The notes below the pieces were generated by a model. That model ran no database searches. It saw only the letters and a program-made list of their open reading frames with translations, and was not told where the DNA came from. From JBBQYA01 sp031412335 (GTDB lineage: Bacteria; Bacteroidota; Bacteroidia; Sphingobacteriales; Sphingobacteriaceae), in contig JANOCT010000013.1 in NCBI GenBank assembly GCA_031412335.1, positions 53,103 to 117,102 on the forward strand: 64,000 bases of DNA, in the 5' to 3' direction. Each line of letters starts with the position of its first letter. Position 1 is the stretch's first letter. Below, piece by piece: positions 1-6,984 of the stretch. The position numbers and the translations under genes are program-made.

Positions 1-362
1 TTTAACTGGGTTTCAATAAATATAACAAACATAATTCCTGTTGTATAAGCGAAAATATCAATCCACGAAAAATGAGAACCCAAAATTAATTGCGCTGATT
101 TTGAATTTCCTAAACCAAACCATTCTAAAAGTTTAATGTATTGCAAAAATTCAATGAGGAATGATAAAGACAATACTGATAAAGCCGCCTTTATTATTGA
201 TAAATTAATGAAACTTTTGAGAAAACAGTATAAAAGTATTACGATTAAAAAATCTCCAAAATATGGCCTAAAAAAATGATCGTTTATAAAGATTGCAATA
301 ATTATCTCCAAGATAAATAAGACAAAAGTAAGGCTGAAATAATTTTTATTAAATATTAACAT
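1..362 (-). CDS. DUF2809 family membrane protein (partial)
   Basis: I translated this from an ATG at 362 on the minus strand. It stays open for 120 codons and runs off the left edge of the window, so the C-terminus is missing. The protein is very hydrophobic, with about four membrane segments. It has the family hallmarks of DUF2809: an RPYFGDF stretch followed by VILLYCFLKSF near residue 40, a central IEFLQY motif, and a late FSWIDIFAYTTG segment. The function of the family is unknown. It lies downstream of creD, beyond a strong terminator at 393-426, so it is probably transcribed separately. The family call is from memory of its typical sequence. Confidence 0.75.
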   Translation of the reverse strand, partial: MLIFNKNYFSLTFVLFILEIIIAIFINDHFFRPYFGDFLIVILLYCFLKSFINLSIIKAALSVLSLSFLIEFLQYIKLLEWFGLGNSKSAQLILGSHFSWIDIFAYTTGIMFVIFIETQL

Positions 363-392
363 AAAATTTGATTGTTGATTGATTTTAAAAAA

Positions 393-426
393 AGGAAGCA
401 GAATAAAGTTCAATTATCTGCTTCCT
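393..426 (-). terminator. Rho-independent terminator after creD
   Basis: AGGAAGCAGA (393-402) and TCTGCTTCCT (417-426) form a perfect 10-bp stem with a 14-nt loop. Read on the minus strand it is followed by a run of seven T. It sits just past the creD stop codon and separates that operon from the DUF2809 gene. Confidence 0.85.
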
Positions 427-431
427 AATAA

Positions 432-1796
432 TTAGATAGTTAATCCAGTTTCTGTACTTCTGCTCCAATCTATTTTAGCAGATAAATACATCATTATAGC
501 TGTTATTATGAATAAACCTACGCTACCAACAAGAAGAGAAAGATCTTGAAGTTGAATAATAACGTAAATAAAACCATAAAAAATAGATAAGATACACGTG
601 AAAAGGAATGCGGACTTTTTATTTTTTAACAATGCTGAAATAAAAACACCAATTAAAATTATAGTTGCAAGAGAAGCAATTAAATAGGCTAAATCAAAGC
701 CAACGTGTTCACTGAAAGATAAAAGCAATACATAATAAATAGTTGTAGCAACCCCTATTAAAACATATTGTAAAAGATGAACTTTTTTCCTGTTAATTAA
801 TTCAGTAAAGAATAAAGAAACAAAGGTTAATACAATAATTAGAATCGCATATTTAGCGGTTCTCATAGTTTTTTGATATTGATCTATAGGTAAAATAAAT
901 TTTACACCAAAGGTCGCATCAGCATCTTTAGTTAATAAGGTAGAAGACTCTTCTATCCATTGCTGAGGAAACGGTCGGTTAAAAGAAGGCATTTTCCAAA
1001 CTGCAGAAAAAGACGAGTCGGATATTTTACGTTCTTCAGGTAGGTATCGCCCAATAAAACTTGGATTGTTCCATTTACCATTTACATTTACATAGGTATT
1101 TTTACCTAAATGTAGAAAACTCAATTCGCTACTTCCACGCAAATCTAAATCGAAACTAAATGGAAGATCAGAACTTTTTTGAGCGGTTAAGTCTGGATTA
1201 ATAGACATATTATTGGTAAATATTTTTATTGAATTAAAATCAGGCTCAACTTCATAAGACCTGTTTGCTACTATTATTTTGGGATTATTTTTAAGTCCTT
1301 TTAAATCACTTAACCCTATAACTATTTTTGCTTTATCCCATTGGATAAGGTCTAAACTTATGCCTGATTTTTTCAATTCAATTGCACTGAATTTTCCTTT
1401 AACGGCTATTTTAGAAGTATATACAATCGCATCAAATATTCCTCTATGTAGCACCTCTGGTTTTGTGTTGCTAACTATATTTAATTCTTCTGGCAGAACA
1501 TATATGTTTACAAAACTTTCTTTAAGTGAAATTTTTCCGCTAGCATCTTTAAAGTTGACAAATTTTTTGTAAGGAATAATCATTACTGGACCTTCAATTA
1601 ATTGGCTACCTGACCATTTATCAGAAACTTCTTTAATTACTTCTTCTTGCCGTTTCTGTCTTTCACTAATTAAATCTTGAATACCGCTTGAAGGTATTAA
1701 TAATAGAATTGTTAGTAAGCCTATTAGGCCTACCTTAATTAATATTGATTCTCCGAACCAATTTCTGAAGCCATTAAATTCTGTTTGATTTTCCAT
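432..1796 (-). CDS. creD: CreD family cell envelope integrity protein
   Basis: CreD is an inner-membrane protein, first known from the E. coli CreBC regulon and tied to envelope stress; its biochemical role is unclear. At 454 residues this is the usual family length. The layout is typical: one N-terminal membrane segment (about 19-38), a large extracytoplasmic domain with the family's 'IIPYKK' segment near residue 73, and about five membrane helices from residue 315 to the end. It is the last gene of an operon with a membrane protein and a winged-helix regulator. The 58-bp gap before it holds its own copy of the operon's inverted repeat, so it may be controlled separately by the adjacent regulator. 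There is no CreBC two-component pair nearby. Confidence 0.93.
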   Translation of the reverse strand: MENQTEFNGFRNWFGESILIKVGLIGLLTILLLIPSSGIQDLISERQKRQEEVIKEVSDKWSGSQLIEGPVMIIPYKKFVNFKDASGKISLKESFVNIYVLPEELNIVSNTKPEVLHRGIFDAIVYTSKIAVKGKFSAIELKKSGISLDLIQWDKAKIVIGLSDLKGLKNNPKIIVANRSYEVEPDFNSIKIFTNNMSINPDLTAQKSSDLPFSFDLDLRGSSELSFLHLGKNTYVNVNGKWNNPSFIGRYLPEERKISDSSFSAVWKMPSFNRPFPQQWIEESSTLLTKDADATFGVKFILPIDQYQKTMRTAKYAILIIVLTFVSLFFTELINRKKVHLLQYVLIGVATTIYYVLLLSFSEHVGFDLAYLIASLATIILIGVFISALLKNKKSAFLFTCILSIFYGFIYVIIQLQDLSLLVGSVGLFIITAIMMYLSAKIDWSRSTETGLTI

Positions 1797-1819
1797 TTTT
1801 TGTTTTTGTTTAGTTTAAA

Positions 1820-1842
1820 AGTACTTTGTATTTCAAAGTACT
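1820..1842. promoter_or_regulatory. Inverted-repeat operator upstream of creD
   Basis: AGTACTTTG (1820-1828) and CAAAGTACT (1834-1842) form a perfect 9-bp inverted repeat with a 5-bp spacer in the gap before creD. A related half-site pair occurs at 2779-2797 upstream of the first gene of the operon. The encoded winged-helix regulator is the obvious candidate to bind both sites; that is inference. Confidence 0.6.
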
Positions 1843-1854
1843 AAGGTAAAAAAA

Positions 1855-2157
1855 TTATTTTTTCTGTTCTTTGATTAAATTTTCGAGCGCTTGCAAATGC
1901 ATTTTAAAAGCATTTTTGCCATTTATTGAAGCGGAATATTGTGTGTTTGGTTTACGCCCAACAAAAGTTTTCATTATCGTAATGTATTCTTCTTTTTCCA
2001 ACGCTTTTATATGTGATGCTAAATTACCATCAGTAACATTTAACAGTTCTTTCAACGAATTAAAATCATAACTTTCGTTAGCAAGTAATACACTCATTAT
2101 TTGCAATCGAATTCTGTTTTCAAATGCTTTATCAAATTGATCCAAGGAATTTTTCAC
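1855..2157 (-). CDS. Winged-helix transcriptional regulator
   Basis: This 100-residue protein is a single winged-helix DNA-binding domain of the HTH_34 / ArsR-MarR-like type. Residues 10-55 hold the helix-turn-helix, with the recognition segment 'TDGNLASHIKALEKEEYI', and the following wing contains 'GRKPNTQYSAS'. Small regulators of this type in Bacteroidota usually sit beside a membrane protein or creD, as here. The start ATG overlaps the stop of the upstream gene (ATGA), which indicates translational coupling. It probably autoregulates through the inverted repeats at 1820-1842 and 2779-2797. No effector-binding domain is visible. Confidence 0.9.
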   Translation of the reverse strand: MKNSLDQFDKAFENRIRLQIMSVLLANESYDFNSLKELLNVTDGNLASHIKALEKEEYITIMKTFVGRKPNTQYSASINGKNAFKMHLQALENLIKEQKK

Positions 2158-2774
2158 CGATCGTATTTAAAGTGCATAATACTACCATAAATAATATGAA
2201 GAATTCCGAAACCTATTGTCCAAAAAATTAAACCAAAACCTGAAAAAAAAGCTGCAAATAGTCCCAATATTATTTCTAATACTCCTAGCCATTTAACATC
2301 ATCGAACGTAAATTGACTCGCTGAAACTAATGCAAGGCCATAAAAAATTAAGGTTGATGAAGAAATCAAACTATAATTGCCTTGAAAAATTAATATCATA
2401 GTATACAAGCCACCTATTACTAGAGGTAATAACATTGCTGCTAATAACCGTTTACTTATTGGATTCCAAAAACTCTGCTTCTTTTTATTTGCTTTTCTAA
2501 CAGTTAAAAAAATTCCTGTTATTATTGATAAAATTAAAACTGAAGTTGCTATAATAATTACTTTTAAAACAATAGAGGGATCGTTTATCACAAATTGGCG
2601 ATAAAATGAATTACTACTGCTAGCGTATATAAGACGATAGCCTATGAATGCCCCAATCAAAGCATAAATTCCAGCCAATATTCCAGATAAACCGCTTAGC
2701 GAAATAAATTTTGTAGATCGTTCCATCAAATTTTTGATGGAACTTAATTCTGAATAAATATCTTCTTGTTTCAT
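2154..2774 (-). CDS. Multi-pass membrane protein of the creD operon
   Basis: The protein has about 206 residues and roughly six predicted membrane segments. Its cytoplasmic N-terminus (MKQEDIYSELSSIKNLMERS) leads into the first helix. I recognise no enzymatic domain; it resembles the uncharacterised membrane proteins found with HTH_34 regulators in this phylum. An ATG exists upstream at 2795, but that start would lie inside the inverted-repeat operator at 2779-2797, so I prefer the ATG at 2774. Its stop overlaps the regulator's start by 4 nt. A membrane sensor or partner for the regulator is plausible but not shown. Confidence 0.75.
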   Translation of the reverse strand: MKQEDIYSELSSIKNLMERSTKFISLSGLSGILAGIYALIGAFIGYRLIYASSSNSFYRQFVINDPSIVLKVIIIATSVLILSIITGIFLTVRKANKKKQSFWNPISKRLLAAMLLPLVIGGLYTMILIFQGNYSLISSSTLIFYGLALVSASQFTFDDVKWLGVLEIILGLFAAFFSGFGLIFWTIGFGILHIIYGSIMHFKYDR

Positions 2775-2778
2775 TAAA

Positions 2779-2797
2779 AGTACTTTGCGACACAAAG
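2779..2797. promoter_or_regulatory. Second copy of the operon operator
   Basis: On the plus strand AGTACTTTG is followed by five bases and CAAAG, matching the left arm and most of the right arm of the inverted repeat at 1820-1842. It lies immediately upstream of the preferred start of the first operon gene, where a repressor or activator site would be expected. Confidence 0.5.
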
Positions 2798-2848
2798 CAA
2801 ATAAATCTGTTTCAATTCTCCAAATTTATTTTCATTTATTTCAAATTT

Positions 2849-3271
2849 TTATCCTGAAAACTTATTTGAAACATGCGTACCATCACAAAATGGTTTATTA
2901 GAAGAATGTCCACAACGACAAAAAGCGGTAACTTTACTCTTCTTGACTTCTTCTCCATTGCTATTTTTTATAAGAAGATTACCATATACCAGCAATGGAC
3001 CATCTTTAATTGTCTCAATTACAATTTCCTCTTTCCTTTCATCAATTTCAACTTCATTGTTGTAACGATAAGAAAGTGCTCCGCTTGGGCAACGATCAAC
3101 TTGAGAAATTATCTGGTCTGTTTCGGTATCTTCTAACTTTATCCAAGGCCTTTCAGCTGGATTGAAAACTTTTGGTAATCCATTAAAACAAATAGCTGAG
3201 TGAATACAAATTCCCGGTTTCCAGACTACTGTGATGTCTTCGTTCTTATACTCCTTTGTAATATTTTTCAT
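2849..3271 (-). CDS. Mono-cluster ferredoxin plus CDGSH iron-sulfur protein
   Basis: This is a two-domain iron-sulfur protein of 140 residues. The N-terminal domain is the divergent 4Fe-4S mono-cluster type (Fer4_19), with C22, C28 and C61 in the 'RCPSGAL' motif and the family 'ERPWI' segment. The C-terminal domain is a CDGSH (mitoNEET-type) 2Fe-2S site with C118, C120, C129 and H133. The two domains are commonly fused in Bacteroidota. The physiological partner is unknown; electron transfer or cluster transfer is likely. It is a single gene, about 50 bp upstream of the creD operon promoter region on the same strand and about 140 bp downstream of the next gene. Confidence 0.92.
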   Translation of the reverse strand: MKNITKEYKNEDITVVWKPGICIHSAICFNGLPKVFNPAERPWIKLEDTETDQIISQVDRCPSGALSYRYNNEVEIDERKEEIVIETIKDGPLLVYGNLLIKNSNGEEVKKSKVTAFCRCGHSSNKPFCDGTHVSNKFSG

Positions 3272-3409
3272 AATGAATGTAACTCTTGTTAAATTTAATC
3301 TATTTTTTTAATTAACAAAAGGTATTAAAATATTAACAAAATAAAACATAACTTATTAAGAAATAGAATTGCTCAAACAAAGAACGCTAGATAAAAGTTG
3401 AAAACTTTA

Positions 3410-4747
3410 TTAACTCATAAATCGATATTTCTGTAATGCCAGAGTAATAACGTCAGTAATTTTTGTAAAAGATTTACGGCGGATGTTAATTTTGTTAATC
3501 CTAAAAACATTTTCTAACTCTCTGAAAAAGTGAGTGGTATCCATTGTCTTTTCATCTTTCTCCCAAAATCGTTGAATTGTATCTTCGATCAGGAAGTAGA
3601 TATGTTGAGGAAGTGTAAAATCAAGATTATTTTTTAAATAATAATTTATTAATTGGGTATCTGGATTTACACCCGTCTTTTCGTGGTAGGAATTTGTGTC
3701 ATTATTTGAAGTTTGAAAATTAAGCCAAAAGAGTTGAGAGAAACGGATATTCTCTACCGCCAAATCTGACCAGCCTTGAATGCTTAAAGGTCTAACTTCT
3801 AAAGCTGGAATTACTGCTTTAAATGACATTAATGTATCAAATGCAACTTCATCATGGTAAGGAGTACCATACTGAGGTAAAAAAATAGTATCATTTACAC
3901 GTAAGAATTCAAGATAACTTGCAGTTTCTCTTTTATTATCTTTATTTAAATAAACATAATTTTGAATTCGGGTTAAAAAAATATCTAAATGATTTGATTT
4001 AATAAAAGTTAGAATTTGATTAGCAAGCTCAGCGAAAAACTTATGTTCTTCTTTGTAAATATTTTGGTTATAATCTACAATAAGCAAGTTATTTTCATCT
4101 ACAAACCTAACCATCGTGTTTATGTATCCCAAATTCAATTCTTTGGATACCGGAATATATAAAATTGTTACTAATCCAAAAATTTCAAAAAGTATATTGT
4201 TAATAGTTTCTATGGATAAATTTTCATTAACAGAAATCAATCTGTTTGATATAATTCCAAATCCGTTTCCGTTGTGTACTAAATATCCAGGATCAAAATT
4301 TAGTTCTAGTGGAAAATCTGACTGGGGATAATTAGAACCTAAAGAACCAAGTAATCTGTTAAATAATTTAATCTTTTTTCGATCTTCTGGTAATTGTTGG
4401 TTCTTATAGCTTGTAATATTCCCTTCCAAATTACGAACTAAAACCGGAAAATCTTTACCAATTGAAATACTATTTAATTCTTCACATGGCAAAAAATTAA
4501 GGTTAGAATGTTGATTAATATATGGATTAATTTTAAGCAAGTCTATCTGAGAATTTCTTTTAACCAAAATCAACAATGGAATATCATGCAACAATTCAAC
4601 AATGTTATTGAAAAATAATGCCAGATTATCATATCCATTCAATTCAGGCCAAGCAATTAAAACCCGATCTGTTGTTGACCAATCCGTTAAAAGCATATTA
4701 CGTTGATATCTTGTTGTAACATCGGATTTAGATAGAATTTTATACAT
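3410..4747 (-). CDS. Degenerate agmatine-deiminase / PAD-family protein
   Basis: The fold signature matches the peptidylarginine deiminase / agmatine deiminase family: 'VLIAWPELNGYD' near the start, a central FVDENN segment, 'YLEFLRVNDTIFLPQYG', then a PAL.VRPLS segment. The catalytic positions look lost. The family RDxGP motif reads RNLEG, the GHxD motif reads GYIN, and the GGGxHC segment is replaced by QGWSDLAVEN. The protein has a single Cys, near its N-terminal third, where no nucleophile belongs. It is therefore probably not an active deiminase. There is also an extra C-terminal segment. An ATG at 4789 is possible, but it sits in the foot of the terminator hairpin at 4789-4814, so I prefer 4747. 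The family call is moderate and the loss of activity is inferred. Confidence 0.6.
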   Translation of the reverse strand: MYKILSKSDVTTRYQRNMLLTDWSTTDRVLIAWPELNGYDNLALFFNNIVELLHDIPLLILVKRNSQIDLLKINPYINQHSNLNFLPCEELNSISIGKDFPVLVRNLEGNITSYKNQQLPEDRKKIKLFNRLLGSLGSNYPQSDFPLELNFDPGYLVHNGNGFGIISNRLISVNENLSIETINNILFEIFGLVTILYIPVSKELNLGYINTMVRFVDENNLLIVDYNQNIYKEEHKFFAELANQILTFIKSNHLDIFLTRIQNYVYLNKDNKRETASYLEFLRVNDTIFLPQYGTPYHDEVAFDTLMSFKAVIPALEVRPLSIQGWSDLAVENIRFSQLFWLNFQTSNNDTNSYHEKTGVNPDTQLINYYLKNNLDFTLPQHIYFLIEDTIQRFWEKDEKTMDTTHFFRELENVFRINKINIRRKSFTKITDVITLALQKYRFMS

Positions 4748-4788
4748 TAGTTTTTCAAAAGAATAGAGCAGATTTGTTTGAAAAAACA

Positions 4789-4814
4789 AAAAGCCTGTTT
4801 TTCAGCAGGCTTTT
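4789..4814 (-). terminator. Terminator hairpin after the T9SS cohesin-like gene
   Basis: AAAAGCCTG (4789-4797) and CAGGCTTTT (4806-4814) make a 9-bp stem with an 8-nt loop, followed on the minus strand by T-rich sequence. It ends the transcript of the T9SS gene at 4831-5589. Confidence 0.8.
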
Positions 4815-4830
4815 AATTTGGTTTAATATT

Positions 4831-5589
4831 TTAATCAATTACTATTTTATCGGTAAAGCGATATGTTTGGTTTGAATTCAACAGATTTACATTATAATAA
4901 TAAATTCCTTTAGCTAGATTTTGCAAATCAAAAGTTAAAGTACCATTAGACTCAGATATCTGATTTTCAATTTTATATACTAATTTACCTTGTGAATTAT
5001 AAAGCTGAGCATTTATGTTTCCGTTTTTGTTTGCATTATAGTTAATCGCTAATTTATCTCCAAAATTAGGATTTGGAAACGAAACTGCTGTAAGTACTGA
5101 TGGATTTGTTTGAATGTTATTTATACCTACAACACAACTATCATCAATATTATTTAAAAAACTTACTTCTGTTATTAAATCTGCTAAGGAATCTCCATAT
5201 TCAACAAAATTCCATACAATATTTGAATTGCAACTTATTCTACTAAACTTGGCTTTACAAAATGTAGCATTTCCAATATTAGCGGGTGATATCTCTGCCC
5301 AAGCCATAACAATTTCACTCTTTGAGTTATCATAATTAAAAATTGCAGAAGCAAAACTTGGATTTTCGTAGGTAAAATTCTGAAAATCTAATGAATTAGT
5401 ATCAATCTTTATTCTTAAAGTAATTGCAGATACATTTACAATATTAGAAGCATTTACTTCTATTTCCATTTCATTGTTACCAAGTTCGTTAATTTTAAAA
5501 CTATTAACAATTTGCGCTCTTTGACTAAAGGAATTTTGAAAAGAAAATAACAGTAATAAAGAATATACTATTTTGTAAAAATTTTTCAT
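4831..5589 (-). CDS. Secreted T9SS protein with cohesin-like domain
   Basis: The 252-residue protein has a Sec signal peptide (about 1-22, ending FSQ). Residues 25-150 form a cohesin-like beta-sandwich, with alternating strands and the typical 'ITLRIKIDTNSLDFQNF' and 'IVMAWAEI' segments. The C-terminal type A T9SS sorting domain spans about 168-252, starting 'FPNPNFGD' and ending in YRFTDKIVID. It should be exported across the outer membrane by the type IX system and anchored or released there. It lies 54 bp downstream of the exosortase partner gene on the same strand, so it may share its transcript. A second cohesin-like module occurs in the 699-residue protein upstream. Confidence 0.85.
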   Translation of the reverse strand: MKNFYKIVYSLLLLFSFQNSFSQRAQIVNSFKINELGNNEMEIEVNASNIVNVSAITLRIKIDTNSLDFQNFTYENPSFASAIFNYDNSKSEIVMAWAEISPANIGNATFCKAKFSRISCNSNIVWNFVEYGDSLADLITEVSFLNNIDDSCVVGINNIQTNPSVLTAVSFPNPNFGDKLAINYNANKNGNINAQLYNSQGKLVYKIENQISESNGTLTFDLQNLAKGIYYYNVNLLNSNQTYRFTDKIVID

Positions 5590-5643
5590 GTTCTATATAT
5601 TAAAACATAAAAGTAAATTTCCAATGTAAAGCCAGTGTTAAGC

Positions 5644-6099
5644 CTATGTTAGATTTTTAAAAAGTTTAGTCTTATATAGAAATATAATAAGACAAAGTAA
5701 AATAGGGCTTCTAATCAAAAATTTAACTTTATCCATATCAAAATCATAGTTAGGAGCTATAATACTTGCCAAAATGGAAATAACAAAAATGAACAATGCA
5801 ATAAATAAATAAACATTTGCATAATAAAAAGGATTAGCTTCTGCTTTACATATTAAAAACAAAGCAAGATAAGCAAGCATCGTAATAAGTAAAATTCGCA
5901 GAATAGGATATAAAGTGGCAACGGTAATTTTACTGTTTGAAATTTGAAATAGTAATGTATTTTCTATTCCTGCAGAAAAACCTAAACGAGCCATTAATTT
6001 TGGAAAAACTATTTTTTCAAAATTATGTCCAGTTAAATAAAAAAGACTAAAAGCAATAATAGCATAAAGCAAATAAGTGAATATTTTATTTACCTGCAT
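5644..6099 (-). CDS. Exosortase-associated membrane protein
   Basis: This 151-residue protein has four predicted membrane helices and no catalytic motif I recognise. Its start overlaps the exosortase stop by one base (TAATG), so the two are translationally coupled. Bacteroidota exosortases are regularly encoded beside small hydrophobic partners of about this size (the XrtF- and XrtX-associated membrane proteins), and this gene fits that pattern by size, topology and position. I cannot assign the exact subfamily. It may stabilise the exosortase or help substrate transfer; both are inference. Confidence 0.7.
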   Translation of the reverse strand: MQVNKIFTYLLYAIIAFSLFYLTGHNFEKIVFPKLMARLGFSAGIENTLLFQISNSKITVATLYPILRILLITMLAYLALFLICKAEANPFYYANVYLFIALFIFVISILASIIAPNYDFDMDKVKFLIRSPILLCLIIFLYKTKLFKNLT

Positions 6100-6641
6100 T
6101 AGTATGAAAATTCTTCCTGCACTTGTTCATTTTGCCGTAGCTTATCTTCTGAATAATACTTAACCCAAATATACCAAAGCAAAAAAACGATGGAGTACAC
6201 AATAGCTGTAAAATAATATTTGTGGTTAATATCCAAATATGCTGGATAGTAAAGTGCAATATATCCTAATGCGGCAACTCGAATAACGTTAATAAAAAAT
6301 ATCAACCAAAAGCCACCGAAAATAAAAATTAATTTATTTTTTAGTTTACCTGAGTAAACCACAACGAAACTGAAAAAAAGAATAAAAACTTCGATAGCAC
6401 TACATCCTTTACCAACGAAAACACAAAGTTTATTATTGATAGTTAAATAAGCCTCAGAAGAAATGGCATTAAAGCCAGGGAATACATTAATGAAAGCAGC
6501 GCTTGAGTCGGTAATGAAATCAATATAATCTCTAGATAGCCATAAGCTATTATCGAAAAAGTAATTATAAATCAATATCAACACTTCATATAAAATAATA
6601 AATTTTAATAGAAATAAGACGATAGGATTAATAGACTTCAT
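6099..6641 (-). CDS. Exosortase family transpeptidase
   Basis: The 180-residue integral membrane protein carries the three exosortase/archaeosortase catalytic residues in order: C80 in 'GKGCSAIE', R121 in 'NVIRVAAL', and H140 in 'DINHKYYF'. All lie at the ends of membrane helices, as in the family. Exosortases cleave C-terminal PEP-CTERM-like tails and are thought to join the new C-terminus to another molecule, and they usually occur in genomes with exopolysaccharide clusters. The probable substrate is the PID-CTERM-type protein encoded just upstream at 6745-6951, and a full EPS operon begins about 12.7 kb away. It is short compared with proteobacterial EpsH but normal for the Bacteroidota types. 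I leave the subtype (XrtX, XrtY or XrtF) open. Confidence 0.9.
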   Translation of the reverse strand: MKSINPIVLFLLKFIILYEVLILIYNYFFDNSLWLSRDYIDFITDSSAAFINVFPGFNAISSEAYLTINNKLCVFVGKGCSAIEVFILFFSFVVVYSGKLKNKLIFIFGGFWLIFFINVIRVAALGYIALYYPAYLDINHKYYFTAIVYSIVFLLWYIWVKYYSEDKLRQNEQVQEEFSY

Positions 6642-6692
6642 TGATTTTTAAATTGACGTAAAGTTAAACTTGATTTACTAATAAACAAAAAT

Positions 6693-6722
6693 AGGATTGC
6701 CCCGAATAAACGAGGCAATCCT
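6693..6722 (-). terminator. Terminator between sorting target and exosortase
   Basis: AGGATTGCCCCG (6693-6704) and CGAGGCAATCCT (6711-6722) pair over 12 bp with one mismatch around an AATAAA loop, followed on the minus strand by ATTTTTG. The target gene therefore probably makes its own short transcript, with readthrough or a separate promoter feeding the exosortase. Confidence 0.8.
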
Positions 6723-6744
6723 GATTAAAACCCTAAGTTGAAAA

Positions 6745-6951
6745 TTAACTGTTTGCTTTTTTTCTTGTTTCGTAGATTTTTTTTGCTCCGAAAGCCGCAC
6801 CTGCAGCAATCAATAGACTTAAACCACCGTCAACAGGAACACTTGCAGCTGGACTTGGAGGTACAGGTTGTGCAAAAACTGCTACAGATATAAATGTAAT
6901 TGCAAAGAAGAGTATTAAACTCATTGCTGTTGCTAATTTTAATGATTTCAT
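6745..6951 (-). CDS. PID-CTERM-type sorting-signal protein
   Basis: This 68-residue protein is almost entirely targeting sequence. It has an N-terminal signal peptide (1-27, cut after VFA), a 13-residue Pro/Ala-rich stretch (QPVPPSPAASVPV), then a C-terminal tripartite signal: motif PVDGG (39-43), a membrane helix (44-57) and a basic tail (KK, RKK). This matches the PID-CTERM sorting domain of Bacteroidota, with V in place of I. The neighbouring exosortase is the expected processing enzyme; after cleavage only about a dozen residues would remain. It ends in its own terminator (6693-6722), which suggests high, separate expression. Confidence 0.85.
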   Translation of the reverse strand: MKSLKLATAMSLILFFAITFISVAVFAQPVPPSPAASVPVDGGLSLLIAAGAAFGAKKIYETRKKANS

Positions 6952-6984
6952 ATATTTTACTATTTTATTTCGTGAGAGATTAAA

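Noticed and set aside
4748..4789. An upstream start for the PAD-like protein at 4789
   Set aside because: That ATG is part of the terminator hairpin stem of the upstream gene, so initiation there is unlikely; the ATG at 4747 is preferred.
6745..6951. LPXTG-type sortase substrate
   Set aside because: There is no LPxTG motif and no class A-F sortase in the window; the motif is PVDGG, and an exosortase is adjacent.
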